Positions 1 through 11,508 of a stretch of DNA of 64,000 nt are shown piece after piece. Positions within the stretch are counted from its first letter, which is position 1; each line of letters begins with the position of its first letter. The position numbers were made by a program, and so were the translations under genes. Under the pieces are notes generated by a model. It saw only the letters and a list, made by a program, of their open reading frames with translations, was not told where the DNA came from and did not search any database. Origin of the DNA: JABMNT01 sp048262255 (GTDB taxonomy: Bacteria > Pseudomonadota > Alphaproteobacteria > Rhodospirillales > Casp-alpha2); assembly GCA_048262255.1 (NCBI GenBank), contig JBLXFH010000003.1:372001-436000 (forward strand), written 5' to 3'.

Positions 1-199
1 CACCGATCATTATGGCTCAGGGATCAAGACCGAGGAGTTCCCGGTTATCGATCAATATACCATCCAGGGCGAGCTGTTCTCACGCGCCATCCGCGATGGT
101 GGTCCTGTGGTTGTGCCTCTGGAAAACTCGATTGCCAACATGCGGGTCATCGATGCCATATTCGAGGCCGGAAAAACCGGGCAATGGATCAGTCTCTAA
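1..199 (+). CDS. Gfo/Idh/MocA-family oxidoreductase, C-terminal fragment
   Basis: Only the last 66 codons lie in the window, reading in frame from base 2 to the TAA at 197-199. The tail contains PLENSIANMRVIDAIFEAG, the C-terminal signature of NAD(P)-dependent sugar or inositol dehydrogenases of the Gfo/Idh/MocA family, which oxidise or reduce a sugar hydroxyl in the cytoplasm. The catalytic and nucleotide-binding parts lie outside, so the substrate cannot be told. It ends 21 bases before an SDR dehydrogenase on the same strand, so the two probably belong to one sugar-catabolic operon (inference). Family assignment is fairly sure; anything finer is not. Confidence 0.75.
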   Translation, partial: TDHYGSGIKTEEFPVIDQYTIQGELFSRAIRDGGPVVVPLENSIANMRVIDAIFEAGKTGQWISL

Positions 200-220
200 T
201 CAATTAGAAAGAAAACAAAC

Positions 221-1030
221 ATGGCAGAGAATATTTTTGACGTGAGCGGTACGGTCGTTCTGCTTTCCGGCGCCAGCCGCGGTATTGGCGAATCCCTTGC
301 GCTCGGATTTTCCGAACGCGACGCGAACATCATCATCACCGGGCGAGATGCGGCCAGTCTGGCGGATGCGGTCAAACGATTGGATGTGGGGAAGGGGACG
401 GTCGACGGCATTGTCTGCGATATCGCCGATGAAACCTCAATCGAGGCCTGCGTTGATCAGGTGGTCAAGACCCACGGTCGCATCGACACCCTGGTCAATT
501 GCGCCGGTGTTAATGTGCGCAAGCCAGCCACCGACTATACTGCTGAAGAGTACGATTTTATCTTCAACATCAATCTGCGCGGCACCTTTTTGCTTTCCCA
601 AAAAGTTGGCAAACAGATGATCAAGCAGGGCAGCGGCAATCAGATTAATGTTGATTCCCTGTCCACCTATGCGCCCATCCATCAGGTTTTGCCCTATTCC
701 ATGAGCAAGTCCGGTATGAGCGCCATGACCCGGGGACTGGCTTCGGAATGGGGACCGCACGGGGTCCGGGTCAATGCCATTGCACCGGGATTTATCCTTA
801 CCGATTTGACCAAAAAGCTGTGGTCAGATCCCAACATGAAAGCCTGGGGCAAGGTGATCACGCCCTTACAGCGGATGGGATCGCCGGAAGATATGGTCGG
901 TACAGTGCTATTTCTGGCTTCCAGTGCATCCGCGTTCCTGACCGGGCAGATTATACGCGTCGATGGCGGCGCTTCGGCCGGTGTGCACTGGCCCATCGCC
1001 GACGATTATCAGATCACGGAAACCGACTGA
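221..1030 (+). CDS. SDR-family NAD(P)-dependent oxidoreductase
   Basis: This is a 269-residue classical short-chain dehydrogenase. The cofactor motif SGASRGIGES is at residues 16-25, NCAG at 93-96, and the catalytic set is Ser146, Tyr159 and Lys163 (YSMSK). A DGG motif near the C-terminus is typical of the gluconate 5-dehydrogenase/KduD-like and 3-oxoacyl reductase branches. It would interconvert an alcohol and a ketone with NAD(P)H in the cytoplasm. It follows the Gfo/Idh/MocA gene by 21 bases with only a weak A-rich ribosome site, which suggests coupling. Because of that neighbour, a sugar or sugar acid is a likelier substrate than a fatty acyl group (inference). Confidence 0.88.
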   Translation: MAENIFDVSGTVVLLSGASRGIGESLALGFSERDANIIITGRDAASLADAVKRLDVGKGTVDGIVCDIADETSIEACVDQVVKTHGRIDTLVNCAGVNVRKPATDYTAEEYDFIFNINLRGTFLLSQKVGKQMIKQGSGNQINVDSLSTYAPIHQVLPYSMSKSGMSAMTRGLASEWGPHGVRVNAIAPGFILTDLTKKLWSDPNMKAWGKVITPLQRMGSPEDMVGTVLFLASSASAFLTGQIIRVDGGASAGVHWPIADDYQITETD

Positions 1031-1049
1031 ACCGGTCCCCAACCTATAA

Positions 1050-1076
1050 CCCCCGCGCATGGATCATGCACGGGGG
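1050..1076 (+). terminator. Hairpin after the SDR gene
   Basis: CCCCCGCGCATG, a GAT loop and CATGCACGGGGG form a 12-pair stem with one mismatch, 19 bases after the stop codon. No T-tract follows, so it may be a weak or Rho-assisted terminator or an mRNA-stabilising hairpin. Confidence 0.45.
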
Positions 1077-1348
1077 CCGGGGTTCGTCTGCAACAACAAA
1101 TCCCAAGGGCGATATGGTTCATATCGCGCCAGAAGAATGCGCGTTCAATCGCAAAAACTCAATTCCTATGACGTTCAAAAATCGGACTAAAAAATAGGCA
1201 TTTTTAAGTTTTTGATTAATAAAAAGGCAATTTATAGACAACCATTATCCAGAAAATAACCGCTTTGAACCGACAAGCTCCCGCCATAACCATACCAAGT
1301 ATTTGATATTATTATCATTTTTATATTTATCTTCCTCCCTTGAAAAAC

Positions 1349-1363
1349 TGGCCCGCTTCTTGA
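1349..1363 (+). promoter_or_regulatory. Candidate sigma-54 (-24/-12) promoter for urtA
   Basis: TGGCCCG, four bases, then TTGA resembles the consensus TGGCACG-N4-TTGC. The GG at -24 is kept, but the final C at -12 is A, so the match is imperfect. Urea uptake genes are often controlled by NtrC and sigma-54 in proteobacteria, which fits. No good sigma-70 pair was seen in its place. Confidence 0.35.
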
Positions 1364-1407
1364 AATGGTTGCCGCACTGCAACAACAAACTCTAAGGGAG
1401 TTATTCT

Positions 1408-2697
1408 ATGAAAAAGACACTTAAGATGCTTGCGGGCGCCAGCATTCTGGCAACAAGCATTGTCTCTGGCAGCGTCGTGCAAGCTGCAGATACGATTAAG
1501 GTCGGGGTTCTACATTCTTTATCCGGAACGATGGCGATCAGCGAAACCACATTGAAAGACACTGTCTTGATGATGGTTGATGATCTCAACAAAAGTGGCG
1601 GCCTGCTGGGCAAAAAAGTTGAAGCTGTGGTCGTCGACCCGGCCTCCAACTGGCCTTTGTTTGCAGAAAAAGCCCGTGAACTGATCGAAAAAGAAAAAGT
1701 CGACGTTATTTTTGGTTGCTGGACGTCCGTTTCCCGCAAATCCGTATTGCCGGTTTTTGAAGAACTGAACAGCATGCTGTTCTACCCGGTTCAATACGAA
1801 GGTGAAGAAAGCTCACGCAACGTCTTCTACACAGGCGCCGCACCAAACCAGCAAGCCATTCCAGCTGTTGAATACCTGATGAGCGAAGACGGCGGTGCTG
1901 CAAAGCGCTGGGTTCTTCTGGGCACTGACTATGTATACCCACGGACAACCAACAAAATCCTGCGTGCCTTCCTGAACGCAAAAGGCGTCAAGGATGCCGA
2001 CATCATGGAAAACTACACCCCCTTCGGTCATTCCGATTGGCAAACCATTGTTGCAGATGTGAAGAAATTTGCTTCTGCCGGCATGAAAACCGCTGTGGTT
2101 TCGACCATCAACGGTGACGCCAACGTTCCTTTCTATAAGGAACTCGGCAACCAGGGCATCAAGGCGGAAGACATTCCGGTTGTTGCTTTCTCCGTCGGTG
2201 AAGAAGAGCTGGCCGGTCTGGATACGGCTCCATTGGTTGGCCACTTGGCTGCCTGGAACTACTTCATGAGTGAAGAGTCCCCTGAAAACGAAGAGTTCAT
2301 CAAAAAATGGCACGCGTTTATCAAAGACACCAAGCGCGTCACCAACGACCCCATGGAAGCCACTTACATCGGCTTCAAAATGTGGACACAGGCTGTCAAA
2401 CAAGCCGGAACGACCGATGTTGACGCCGTACGCCAAGCCATGTACGGCCAGAAAGTCACCAATCTGACTGGCGGCACCGCGGTTATGAACACCAACCACC
2501 ACCTGTCGAAGCCGGTACTGATCGGTGAAATCCAGGCCAATGGTCAGATGGAAACCGTATGGCAGACAGACGGTCTCGTCATTGGCGACGCCTGGTCTGA
2601 TTTCATTCCGGAAAGCGCCAAGCTGACTGCCGACTGGACCTATCCCTGGGTCTGCGGCAACTGTGAAAAGCCCATGTTTACAAGCATGATGAAGTAA
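1408..2697 (+). CDS. urtA: Urea ABC transporter substrate-binding protein UrtA
   Basis: This 429-residue periplasmic binding protein starts with a Sec signal peptide (MKKTLKMLAGASILATS..., cut after about VQAA). The mature start DTIKVGVLHSLSGTMAISE is the hallmark of UrtA, the urea receptor of the branched-chain-amino-acid-type ABC family. Further UrtA-like segments are FYPVQYEGEESS and the late TYPWVCGNC. It delivers urea to UrtBC. A ribosome site AAGGGAG precedes the ATG. It is the first gene of the urtABCDE-ureDABCEFG run. The roughly 96-base spacer to urtB is the longest inside the transporter part, which is usual for a highly expressed binding protein. Confidence 0.96.
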   Translation: MKKTLKMLAGASILATSIVSGSVVQAADTIKVGVLHSLSGTMAISETTLKDTVLMMVDDLNKSGGLLGKKVEAVVVDPASNWPLFAEKARELIEKEKVDVIFGCWTSVSRKSVLPVFEELNSMLFYPVQYEGEESSRNVFYTGAAPNQQAIPAVEYLMSEDGGAAKRWVLLGTDYVYPRTTNKILRAFLNAKGVKDADIMENYTPFGHSDWQTIVADVKKFASAGMKTAVVSTINGDANVPFYKELGNQGIKAEDIPVVAFSVGEEELAGLDTAPLVGHLAAWNYFMSEESPENEEFIKKWHAFIKDTKRVTNDPMEATYIGFKMWTQAVKQAGTTDVDAVRQAMYGQKVTNLTGGTAVMNTNHHLSKPVLIGEIQANGQMETVWQTDGLVIGDAWSDFIPESAKLTADWTYPWVCGNCEKPMFTSMMK

Positions 2698-2793
2698 AAC
2701 ATGGTCTGTGATTTTTTATAATTCATAGACGATGACCGGTCGGGGCGCCCATTTGTCCCGACCGGTTTCACATCCGGTTCAGGTATTTCCTTC

Positions 2794-4428
2794 ATGGCAC
2801 GCATACGCACTCTTTTCCTATTTAGTTTTTTTATTTTCAGTTTTCTAAATGTTTCCGCCTTTGCCGATTTTGCATCGGACATTGAAAAGCTCTCGGCCAA
2901 GAGCAACAACACAAAAATTGCCGCCATCGGCCGCATCGCAGCTGCCGAAAACCCCCATGCGACAGCTGTTTTAAGCGCGTTTCTCGAAGGAAATCTTTAT
3001 ACCCAGAAATCGGATAACAAAACCGTCATCGGCAAAAGCACACCGGACGGCTATGTCATCATCAACCCACTGGACGGCACCGAAATCGGTACCGTCAAAA
3101 AATCAGGTTTAAGTAAAGTTCGCATCAATAACCGCCTGCGCAAGATTGTCCGCGGTGCTATCGGTGGCATGACCCTGCTAAGCCCGGACAAAGATATTCG
3201 AATGAAGGCGGCCAGAGACGTTTTCAAAAGCCAGGATCAGGACGTCATTGAGCTGCTTGAAAACGCCATCGCCAAGGAAACCGACAGCGACGTGATGAGC
3301 GCCTTCAAGCGCTCCCTCGCAGCGGTGCAGGCCACCACCAGTCAGGACGTCGCCATTCGCCTGTCCGCACTCAAGGTGCTGAGCGAATTCACCGATCAGG
3401 ACGTGCGCGCCCTGGTTTCCAGGATTATTGCCAGCGAAGCCAGCGCCAAAACCGGCAGCCCCGGCGCCGAGATCCGCGCCGCCGCCGAAAAGGCCTTGGC
3501 CGGGATCGAGTCGCGACTGAAAATTTGGGGTTATGTCGCCAGCATTTTCCAGGGGGTCAGCTTGGGCTCCGTTCTTCTGCTCGCTGCCATGGGCCTCGCC
3601 ATTACCTTTGGTGTTATGGGCGTGATCAATATGGCGCATGGCGAAATGGTCATGCTCGGCGCCTATACGACCTATATGGTACAGGACCTCTTCAAAATCT
3701 ATCTGGCCGCTTATACCGATTGGTCGATCCTGATCGCCATCCCCGCCGCCTTCCTTGTTGCCGGGGCCATGGGTGTCATTATCGAACGCGGCATTATCCG
3801 TTATTTATACGGGCGGCCGCTGGAAACGCTACTCGCCACCTGGGGTCTGAGCCTCATGCTGCAACAACTGGTGCGCTCGATCTTTGGCCCGACCAACCGC
3901 GAGGTTTCGAACCCGTCCTGGATGAGTGGTGCGGTTGAAATGGCAGGGGGCTTGACGCTCACCTACAACCGCATCTGGATCATTGTCTTCGCTATCCTTG
4001 TCTTCACCCTGGTCATGCTGCTTATGAAAAAAACGCCTTTTGGCCTGCGCATGCGGGCCGTTACCCAGAACCGCGCCATGGCCTCGTCTATGGGCATCCG
4101 CACCGGCTGGGTCGATGCCATGACCTTTGGTCTGGGCTCGGGCATCGCCGGAATTGCCGGAGTCGCCCTGTCGCAAATCGACAACGTTTCGCCAAATCTC
4201 GGCCAGGCCTATATTATCGACAGCTTCATGGTTGTGGTGTTTGGCGGCGTTGGGAACCTCTGGGGAACGGTTGTCGGGGCGCTCAGCCTTGGCGTCTTCA
4301 ACAAGTTTCTTGAGCCGGTCTCCGGCGCCGTATTGGCAAAAATCCTCGTTCTCGTGGCCGTCATTCTATTCATCCAGAAACGCCCGCGCGGTCTGTTCGC
4401 CCTGAAGGGGCGGGCGGTGGAAGGATGA
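2794..4428 (+). CDS. urtB: Urea ABC transporter permease UrtB
   Basis: This 544-residue protein has two parts. An N-terminal signal-like helix (about residues 5-24) is followed by a soluble helical, HEAT-like periplasmic region to about residue 245. The rest is a LivH-type permease with several membrane segments, including FGVMGVINMAHGEMVMLGAY. The long N-terminal extension is normal for UrtB and separates it from ordinary LivH. With UrtC it forms the channel through which urea crosses the inner membrane. Its stop overlaps the start of urtC (ATGA), which indicates translational coupling. Confidence 0.95.
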   Translation: MARIRTLFLFSFFIFSFLNVSAFADFASDIEKLSAKSNNTKIAAIGRIAAAENPHATAVLSAFLEGNLYTQKSDNKTVIGKSTPDGYVIINPLDGTEIGTVKKSGLSKVRINNRLRKIVRGAIGGMTLLSPDKDIRMKAARDVFKSQDQDVIELLENAIAKETDSDVMSAFKRSLAAVQATTSQDVAIRLSALKVLSEFTDQDVRALVSRIIASEASAKTGSPGAEIRAAAEKALAGIESRLKIWGYVASIFQGVSLGSVLLLAAMGLAITFGVMGVINMAHGEMVMLGAYTTYMVQDLFKIYLAAYTDWSILIAIPAAFLVAGAMGVIIERGIIRYLYGRPLETLLATWGLSLMLQQLVRSIFGPTNREVSNPSWMSGAVEMAGGLTLTYNRIWIIVFAILVFTLVMLLMKKTPFGLRMRAVTQNRAMASSMGIRTGWVDAMTFGLGSGIAGIAGVALSQIDNVSPNLGQAYIIDSFMVVVFGGVGNLWGTVVGALSLGVFNKFLEPVSGAVLAKILVLVAVILFIQKRPRGLFALKGRAVEG

Positions 4429-5582
4429 GCGCCATGACTTTGAAAAATGCAGGCCCCATTACCACGCTGATCCTTGGTAGCCGTAGCGCTACCATCACCA
4501 TGGCCATCCTGCTTGGCGCGATGGTGCTTATTCCGGCCCTTAATTTGCTGGTTCCGGAAGACTCGTTCTTCCATGTGCCCACCTATCTGGTTAGCCTCAT
4601 GGGCAAATACCTGTGCTTTGCTTTGCTTGCGCTCAGCGTCGATCTGATCTGGGGCTTCTGCGGAATTCTTAGCCTTGGGCATGGTGCCTTCTTTGCACTG
4701 GGCGGTTACGCCATGGGCATGTATCTGATGCGCCAGATAGGCGACCGCGGCGTCTATGGCAACCCGGACCTGCCAGACTTCATGGTCTTTCTGAACTGGC
4801 AGGAGTTGCCCTGGTACTGGTACGGCTTCGATAATTTCGCCTTTGCCGCCCTGATGGTGATGGTGGTTCCCGGCTTGCTGGCCTTTGTCTTTGGCTGGTT
4901 TGCCTTCCGCTCACGGGTCACCGGGGTTTATCTCTCGATCATCTCCCAGGCTTTGACCTTTGCCCTGCTGTTGGCCTTCTTCCGCAATGACATGGGTTTT
5001 GGCGGCAACAATGGGCTTACAGATTTCAAGGAGCTTCTGGGCTTTGATCTGCAGGCCGATACGGTAAGGGCATCGCTGTTCGCATGTTCCGCACTGGCGC
5101 TGGCGCTGGGTTATCTGTTGTGTCGCTTTATCGTCACGTCCAAGTTCGGGCGTATTCTCATCGCTGTGCGTGATGCCGAAAGCCGGACCCGATTTCTGGG
5201 TTACCGGGTCGAGCATTACAAACTTCTCGTTTTCACCGTCTCAGCCGTTCTGGCCGGGATTGCCGGGTCGCTCTATGTACCGCAAGTCGGTATCATAAAC
5301 CCCAGTGAATTTTCACCTGCAAACTCTATTGAAATTGTGATTTGGGTCGCCGTCGGGGGACGGGGTTATCTGCATGGTGCCATTCTGGGGGCGATCGTCG
5401 TCAACTACGCGAAAACATACTTCACCGGCGCCCTGCCGGAAATCTGGCTGTTCATGCTGGGCGGTTTGTTTATCGCGACAACCCTGTTCCTGCCGAAAGG
5501 AATTGTTGGATTAATGGGCAAGATTAGAGATCGCAGGCAGGCGGCAACCGGCCCCGCACTTCCACAAAGCGCGGGAGAATAA
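4425..5582 (+). CDS. urtC: Urea ABC transporter permease UrtC
   Basis: This is a 385-residue LivM-type permease with many hydrophobic segments. It carries the motif SVDLIWGFCGILSLGHGAFF, shared by LivM/UrtC proteins, and a late WVAVGGRGYLHGAILGAIV segment. It pairs with UrtB to form the membrane part of the urea importer. The ATG overlaps the urtB stop by four bases and the stop is one base from urtD, so all are read from one mRNA. Family and role are secure from sequence plus position. Confidence 0.95.
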   Translation: MSAMTLKNAGPITTLILGSRSATITMAILLGAMVLIPALNLLVPEDSFFHVPTYLVSLMGKYLCFALLALSVDLIWGFCGILSLGHGAFFALGGYAMGMYLMRQIGDRGVYGNPDLPDFMVFLNWQELPWYWYGFDNFAFAALMVMVVPGLLAFVFGWFAFRSRVTGVYLSIISQALTFALLLAFFRNDMGFGGNNGLTDFKELLGFDLQADTVRASLFACSALALALGYLLCRFIVTSKFGRILIAVRDAESRTRFLGYRVEHYKLLVFTVSAVLAGIAGSLYVPQVGIINPSEFSPANSIEIVIWVAVGGRGYLHGAILGAIVVNYAKTYFTGALPEIWLFMLGGLFIATTLFLPKGIVGLMGKIRDRRQAATGPALPQSAGE

Positions 5583-5583
5583 G

Positions 5584-6354
5584 ATGACCACACCACCAAA
5601 AAAAGACGTTTCGCCAGGCGATACGATCCTCTATCTGGATGGCGTTTCTGTCAGCTTCGATGGTTTTAAAGCTTTGAATGCCTTAAGTTTTTATGTGGAA
5701 TCAGGGGAACTGCGCGCCATCATCGGCCCCAACGGGGCGGGCAAGACGACGATGATGGATGTGATTACCGGCAAGACAAAGCCGGACGAAGGCACCATCC
5801 TGTTCAAAACCAACACAGACCTGACCCGCCTGGACGAAACGCGGATCGCAAACTTGGGCATTGGCCGCAAATTCCAGAAGCCGACGGTTTTTGAAAACCA
5901 CACCGTGTTCGAAAATCTGGAACTGGCACTGGCCGGAGATCGCCGCGCCATGACAGCCTTGTTCGCCAAACTGAACGGTGAAGATCGCGAGCGCATTGCC
6001 GAGGTTTTGAACACCATATCGCTGACCGACATGCAGGCGCGCGCGGCGGGCGAATTGTCGCACGGCCAAAAGCAATGGCTGGAAATCGGCATGCTGCTGA
6101 TGCAGGACCCTGAATTGCTGCTGGTCGATGAACCGGCGGCCGGGATGACCGACGCCGAAACGGCGCAAACGGCCATAATGTTAAAAGATATCGCCAGAAC
6201 CCACTCCGTTGTTGTTGTTGAGCATGACATGGATTTTGTCCGCTCGCTCGAAAGCCGGGTCACCGTCCTGCACGAAGGGTCTGTGCTGGCAGAAGGTTCG
6301 CTCGATACCGTTCAACAGAACGAACGGGTCATTGAAGTTTATTTGGGGCGCTGA
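5584..6354 (+). CDS. urtD: Urea ABC transporter ATP-binding protein UrtD
   Basis: This is a 256-residue ABC ATPase of the LivG type. Walker A GPNGAGKTT is at residues 48-56, the signature is LSHGQ, the Walker B region reads LLLVDEPAAGMT, and the switch histidine is in VVVVEHDMDFV. It works on the cytoplasmic face with UrtE to power urea import. It sits one base after urtC and two bases before urtE, which fixes it as UrtD rather than an amino-acid LivG. Confidence 0.95.
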   Translation: MTTPPKKDVSPGDTILYLDGVSVSFDGFKALNALSFYVESGELRAIIGPNGAGKTTMMDVITGKTKPDEGTILFKTNTDLTRLDETRIANLGIGRKFQKPTVFENHTVFENLELALAGDRRAMTALFAKLNGEDRERIAEVLNTISLTDMQARAAGELSHGQKQWLEIGMLLMQDPELLLVDEPAAGMTDAETAQTAIMLKDIARTHSVVVVEHDMDFVRSLESRVTVLHEGSVLAEGSLDTVQQNERVIEVYLGR

Positions 6355-6356
6355 TC

Positions 6357-7026
<670 letters not shown>

Positions 7027-7052
<26 letters not shown>

Positions 7053-7899
7053 CCCAACTCCTGCACCCTCCGTCGGGAAAGTTACGGTTGAAGGCGGCGC
7101 CAAAGTTCGGTTTGGTCAGAGCAATGGCAAAACGGTCATCAAAGACCTCTACCAGCATGACCCCGTCCGCATCCTGTTTCCCAACAACCCACCCGGCGAG
7201 CTGACCATTGGCGTTCTCACAACCACATCCGGTGGATTGGTCGGGGGCGATATAATCCAGATCGATGTGGAAGCGGGTGTGGATACCCAATCCATGATCA
7301 TGGCGCAGGCGGCGGAAAAGATTTACCGCTCCACCGGCGCCGATTGTCAGATTGATATTTCGATCAGGGCAGAAAATGACGCCTGGTTCGAGTGGTTGCC
7401 GCAGGAGACCATCCTGCATCAGGGCGCCCGACTGCGCCGCACAACAGCGCTTGAGCTTAACGGTTCGGCCCGCGTGCTGGCGGGTGAATTTCTGGTTTTC
7501 GGCCGTCAAGCCATGGGAGAGAAAATGACAGAGGGGCTGGTGCGTGACGCCTGGCTGGTCAGCCACAACGGACGCCCCCAGTGGGCCGACGCCTTCCATA
7601 TGGAAAGCCCGCTGGCCCGGGTTATTGATCACCCGGCAGGCCTTGGCGGTGCCGTCGGCATGGCCAATGCGGTTTACGCCGGACCGGATGCGCCGGAGCA
7701 ACTGGAACGGGCCCGCGCACTACTGGCTGAAGACAGCCCTTGCCGCTGCGGAGCGACGCTGGTGAACGGACTTCTGACTATACGCTGGCTGGGTGCGGAT
7801 GTGTTTTCACTACGTAAATCCTTTGCCGGTTTCTGGATGAAATTCAGAAACCAGGTCGGTGGCCAACCGGCCATGTTGCCGCGCCTGTGGGATATTTAA
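7027..7899 (+). CDS. ureD: Urease accessory protein UreD
   Basis: This 290-residue UreD (UreH) is a scaffold that binds apo-urease and joins UreF and UreG for nickel delivery. Family features include TSGGLVGGD, a segment with AAEKIYRSTGADCQI, and EWLPQETILHQGA. Two in-frame starts exist, ATG at 7003 and ATG at 7027. The second is chosen because it gives the usual UreD length and the smaller overlap with urtE. It precedes ureA by 34 bases. Confidence 0.93.
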
Positions 7900-7933
7900 C
7901 GACGAAAAGTTCAAGACCTAGGGAGAGATAAAC

Positions 7934-8236
7934 GTGAACCTGTCACCAAGAGAAAAAGATAAGCTGCTGGTCGCCATGGCCGCTGAAGTGGCCCGCAAGC
8001 GGCTGGCTCGCGGCGTCAAGCTGAACTACCCGGAAGCCATCGCGCTGATCTCCGATTATGTGGTCGAAGGGGCGCGCGACGGGACCAGCGTTGCCGATCT
8101 GATGCGCGATGGCGCCACCGTAATCACCAAAGATCAGGTCATGGACGGCATTTCCGAAATGATCCACGACATCCAGGTCGAAGCCACTTTTCCCGATGGG
8201 ACCAAGCTGGTCACCGTCCACAACCCGATCCGCTAG
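7934..8236 (+). CDS. ureA: Urease gamma subunit UreA
   Basis: This is a 100-residue structural subunit of urease. The start MNLSPREKDKLLVAMAAEVA, the motif LNYPEAIALISDYVVEGARD and the end VTVHNPIR are all typical, and the length is exactly that of bacterial UreA. The start is GTG, preceded by the ribosome site GGGAGAG. It assembles with UreB and UreC into the (UreABC)3 enzyme in the cytoplasm. ureB begins 13 bases downstream. Confidence 0.97.
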   Translation: MNLSPREKDKLLVAMAAEVARKRLARGVKLNYPEAIALISDYVVEGARDGTSVADLMRDGATVITKDQVMDGISEMIHDIQVEATFPDGTKLVTVHNPIR

Positions 8237-8249
8237 AACGGAGGTCGTC

Positions 8250-8576
8250 ATGATCCCAGGAGAACTGTTTATCCAGCCGGGCGAGATCACGCTGAACGAA
8301 GGGCGTGAAACGCAGGTTCTGAAAATCGCCAACACCGGCGACCGTCCGGTTCAGGTTGGCTCTCACTATCATTTCTGTGAAACCAACGGCGCTCTGGCTT
8401 TTGACCGCGCCGCTGCAAAGGGCTTTCGCCTCGATATACCGGCAGGCACCGCTGTGCGCTTTGAGCCCGGCCAGGAACGTGAAGTCACACTTGTCCGCTT
8501 CGCCGGAACAGAGACCATAATTGGTTTCAATGGCCGCGTCGGTGGCGGCTTAAAAGAAAATCAGGAGGGCGCATAA
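8250..8576 (+). CDS. ureB: Urease beta subunit UreB
   Basis: This is a 108-residue urease beta subunit. It opens with MIPGELFIQPGEITLN and contains GDRPVQVGSHYHFCETN, both UreB signatures. An in-frame start exists 54 bases earlier inside ureA, but ATG 8250 has a good GGAGG ribosome site and gives the family length, so it is preferred. It is followed by ureC after one base. Confidence 0.96.
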   Translation: MIPGELFIQPGEITLNEGRETQVLKIANTGDRPVQVGSHYHFCETNGALAFDRAAAKGFRLDIPAGTAVRFEPGQEREVTLVRFAGTETIIGFNGRVGGGLKENQEGA

Positions 8577-8577
8577 C

Positions 8578-10286
<1,709 letters not shown>

Positions 10287-10287
<1 letters not shown>

Positions 10288-10811
10288 TGCGTAAAGCCAT
10301 AGAACGCCTTGAGAAGGGAACGTGGCCAGACGCCAATGCGGTGGGCACCGTGACACTGACCTTCGACGACCGGCACCGCCGCCGCATCCGCATGGCCGAC
10401 GACGCCGGTGCGCCGTTTCTGCTGGATCTGGCGGAAGCCGAATATCTGCATGATGGCGACGGCCTGCGCCTGGATGCGGGCGGCTATCTGCAGGTGAAGG
10501 CCGCGAAAGAAGCCGTGCTTGATATCCATTGTCAGGATGCCGCCCATACGGCACGCATCGCCTGGCATATTGGCAACCGCCATATACCGTTAGAGGTTCT
10601 CGACGACGGAGGTTTGCGCATCCGTGCTGACCATGTACTGGCCGGGATGTTGGAAGGATTGGGTGCCCATGTCCATAACCGGGAGGATGCCTTTTCGCCG
10701 GAAGCCGGAGCTTACGCCGGTGGCGGCCATGGCTCTTCTCATGGTCATGGACATGCAGACGGACACGCACATGACGTTCATTCGGAGGCTGGGCAACATG
10801 ATCACGGTTAA
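10287..10811 (+). CDS. ureE: Urease accessory protein UreE (nickel chaperone)
   Basis: This 174-residue protein has an N-terminal UreE domain (ending in an IAWHIGNRH metal-site segment and a DHVL...GLGAHV segment) and a histidine-rich tail after residue 140 with repeated GHGH, HADGHAH and HDHG. It delivers nickel to the UreG/UreF/UreD-apo-urease complex, and the tail is a nickel store seen in many, not all, UreE. The TGATG junction with ureC and the 14-base overlap with ureF imply coupled translation. Confidence 0.95.
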
Positions 10812-11508
10812 CGAATCAGGCCTCTATCGTCTGATGACATGGCTGTCACCGTCCTTCCCGGTTGGCGCCTATAGTTATTCCCACGGCATTGAATACGCGC
10901 TTGAGGTTGGCGACGTCACGACGGAAGACGAACTGCAGCACTGGATTTCGGGAATCCTTGATTTTGGCTCTGGACGTCTCGATGCCATCCTGTTTCGCTC
11001 CGGATGGCAGGCGTTTGCCGATGATGACGAAGCGCTACTCGATTGGGCTATCGAGACCGCCGCAACCATGCGCGCCACAAAGGAAATGGCGCTGGAAAGT
11101 GCGGCTCAGGGCGAGGCGTTTTTTGAAATCTTGTCCAGTAGTTGGCCCGTGGACGGTCTCGCCCGATTTGAAGACCGTCAGAAAAACCTGCAACGACCGG
11201 CGGCCTATCCGGTTGTTGTGGGGGTTGCCGCCGCCCTCTCGCATATTCCCCTTGAGCAGGCGCTGGCGGCTTATTTGCACGGCTTTATCAGCAATCTGGT
11301 TTCAGCCGGGGTGCGGCTGATCCCGCTCGGCCAAACGGCGGGACAGCGCATTATTGCAGCCCTTGAGCCGGACGTGCTGGCCAGCGCCAGCGCCATCTCC
11401 AATGATACACTGGATCATTTGCGCACCAACATCGGCTCTGCCGCCGTGATGGTCGACTGGTCCTCCATGCAACATGAAACACAATACACGAGGATATTCC
11501 GATCATGA
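10798..11508 (+). CDS. ureF: Urease accessory protein UreF
   Basis: This is a 236-residue, mostly helical UreF. The motif LSPSFPVGAYSYSHGIE near the start is the family signature, and LIPLGQTAGQRI lies late in the protein. UreF regulates the GTPase UreG and joins it to UreD during nickel insertion. The reading frame is open 174 bases further upstream inside ureE, but ATG 10798 gives the normal length and start. The stop overlaps the ureG ATG (ATGA). Confidence 0.94.
   Translation: MITVNESGLYRLMTWLSPSFPVGAYSYSHGIEYALEVGDVTTEDELQHWISGILDFGSGRLDAILFRSGWQAFADDDEALLDWAIETAATMRATKEMALESAAQGEAFFEILSSSWPVDGLARFEDRQKNLQRPAAYPVVVGVAAALSHIPLEQALAAYLHGFISNLVSAGVRLIPLGQTAGQRIIAALEPDVLASASAISNDTLDHLRTNIGSAAVMVDWSSMQHETQYTRIFRS

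Larger units (their letters stand above)
1031..1407. other. Intergenic region upstream of the urea locus
   Basis: This 377-base gap begins with a GC-rich hairpin at 1050-1076 that could close the preceding operon. It then becomes strongly AT-rich (about 1195-1330) and ends with a candidate sigma-54 promoter and the urtA ribosome site (AAGGGAG just before 1408). I see no gene in it. The AT-rich stretch is where activator sites such as NtrC would be expected, but I could not recognise a convincing NtrC palindrome. Confidence 0.6.

Noticed and set aside
748..1197. A 149-codon plus-strand frame overlapping the SDR gene and the following gap
   Set aside because: Most of it is an out-of-frame shadow of the dehydrogenase and the remainder crosses the terminator hairpin; no motif.
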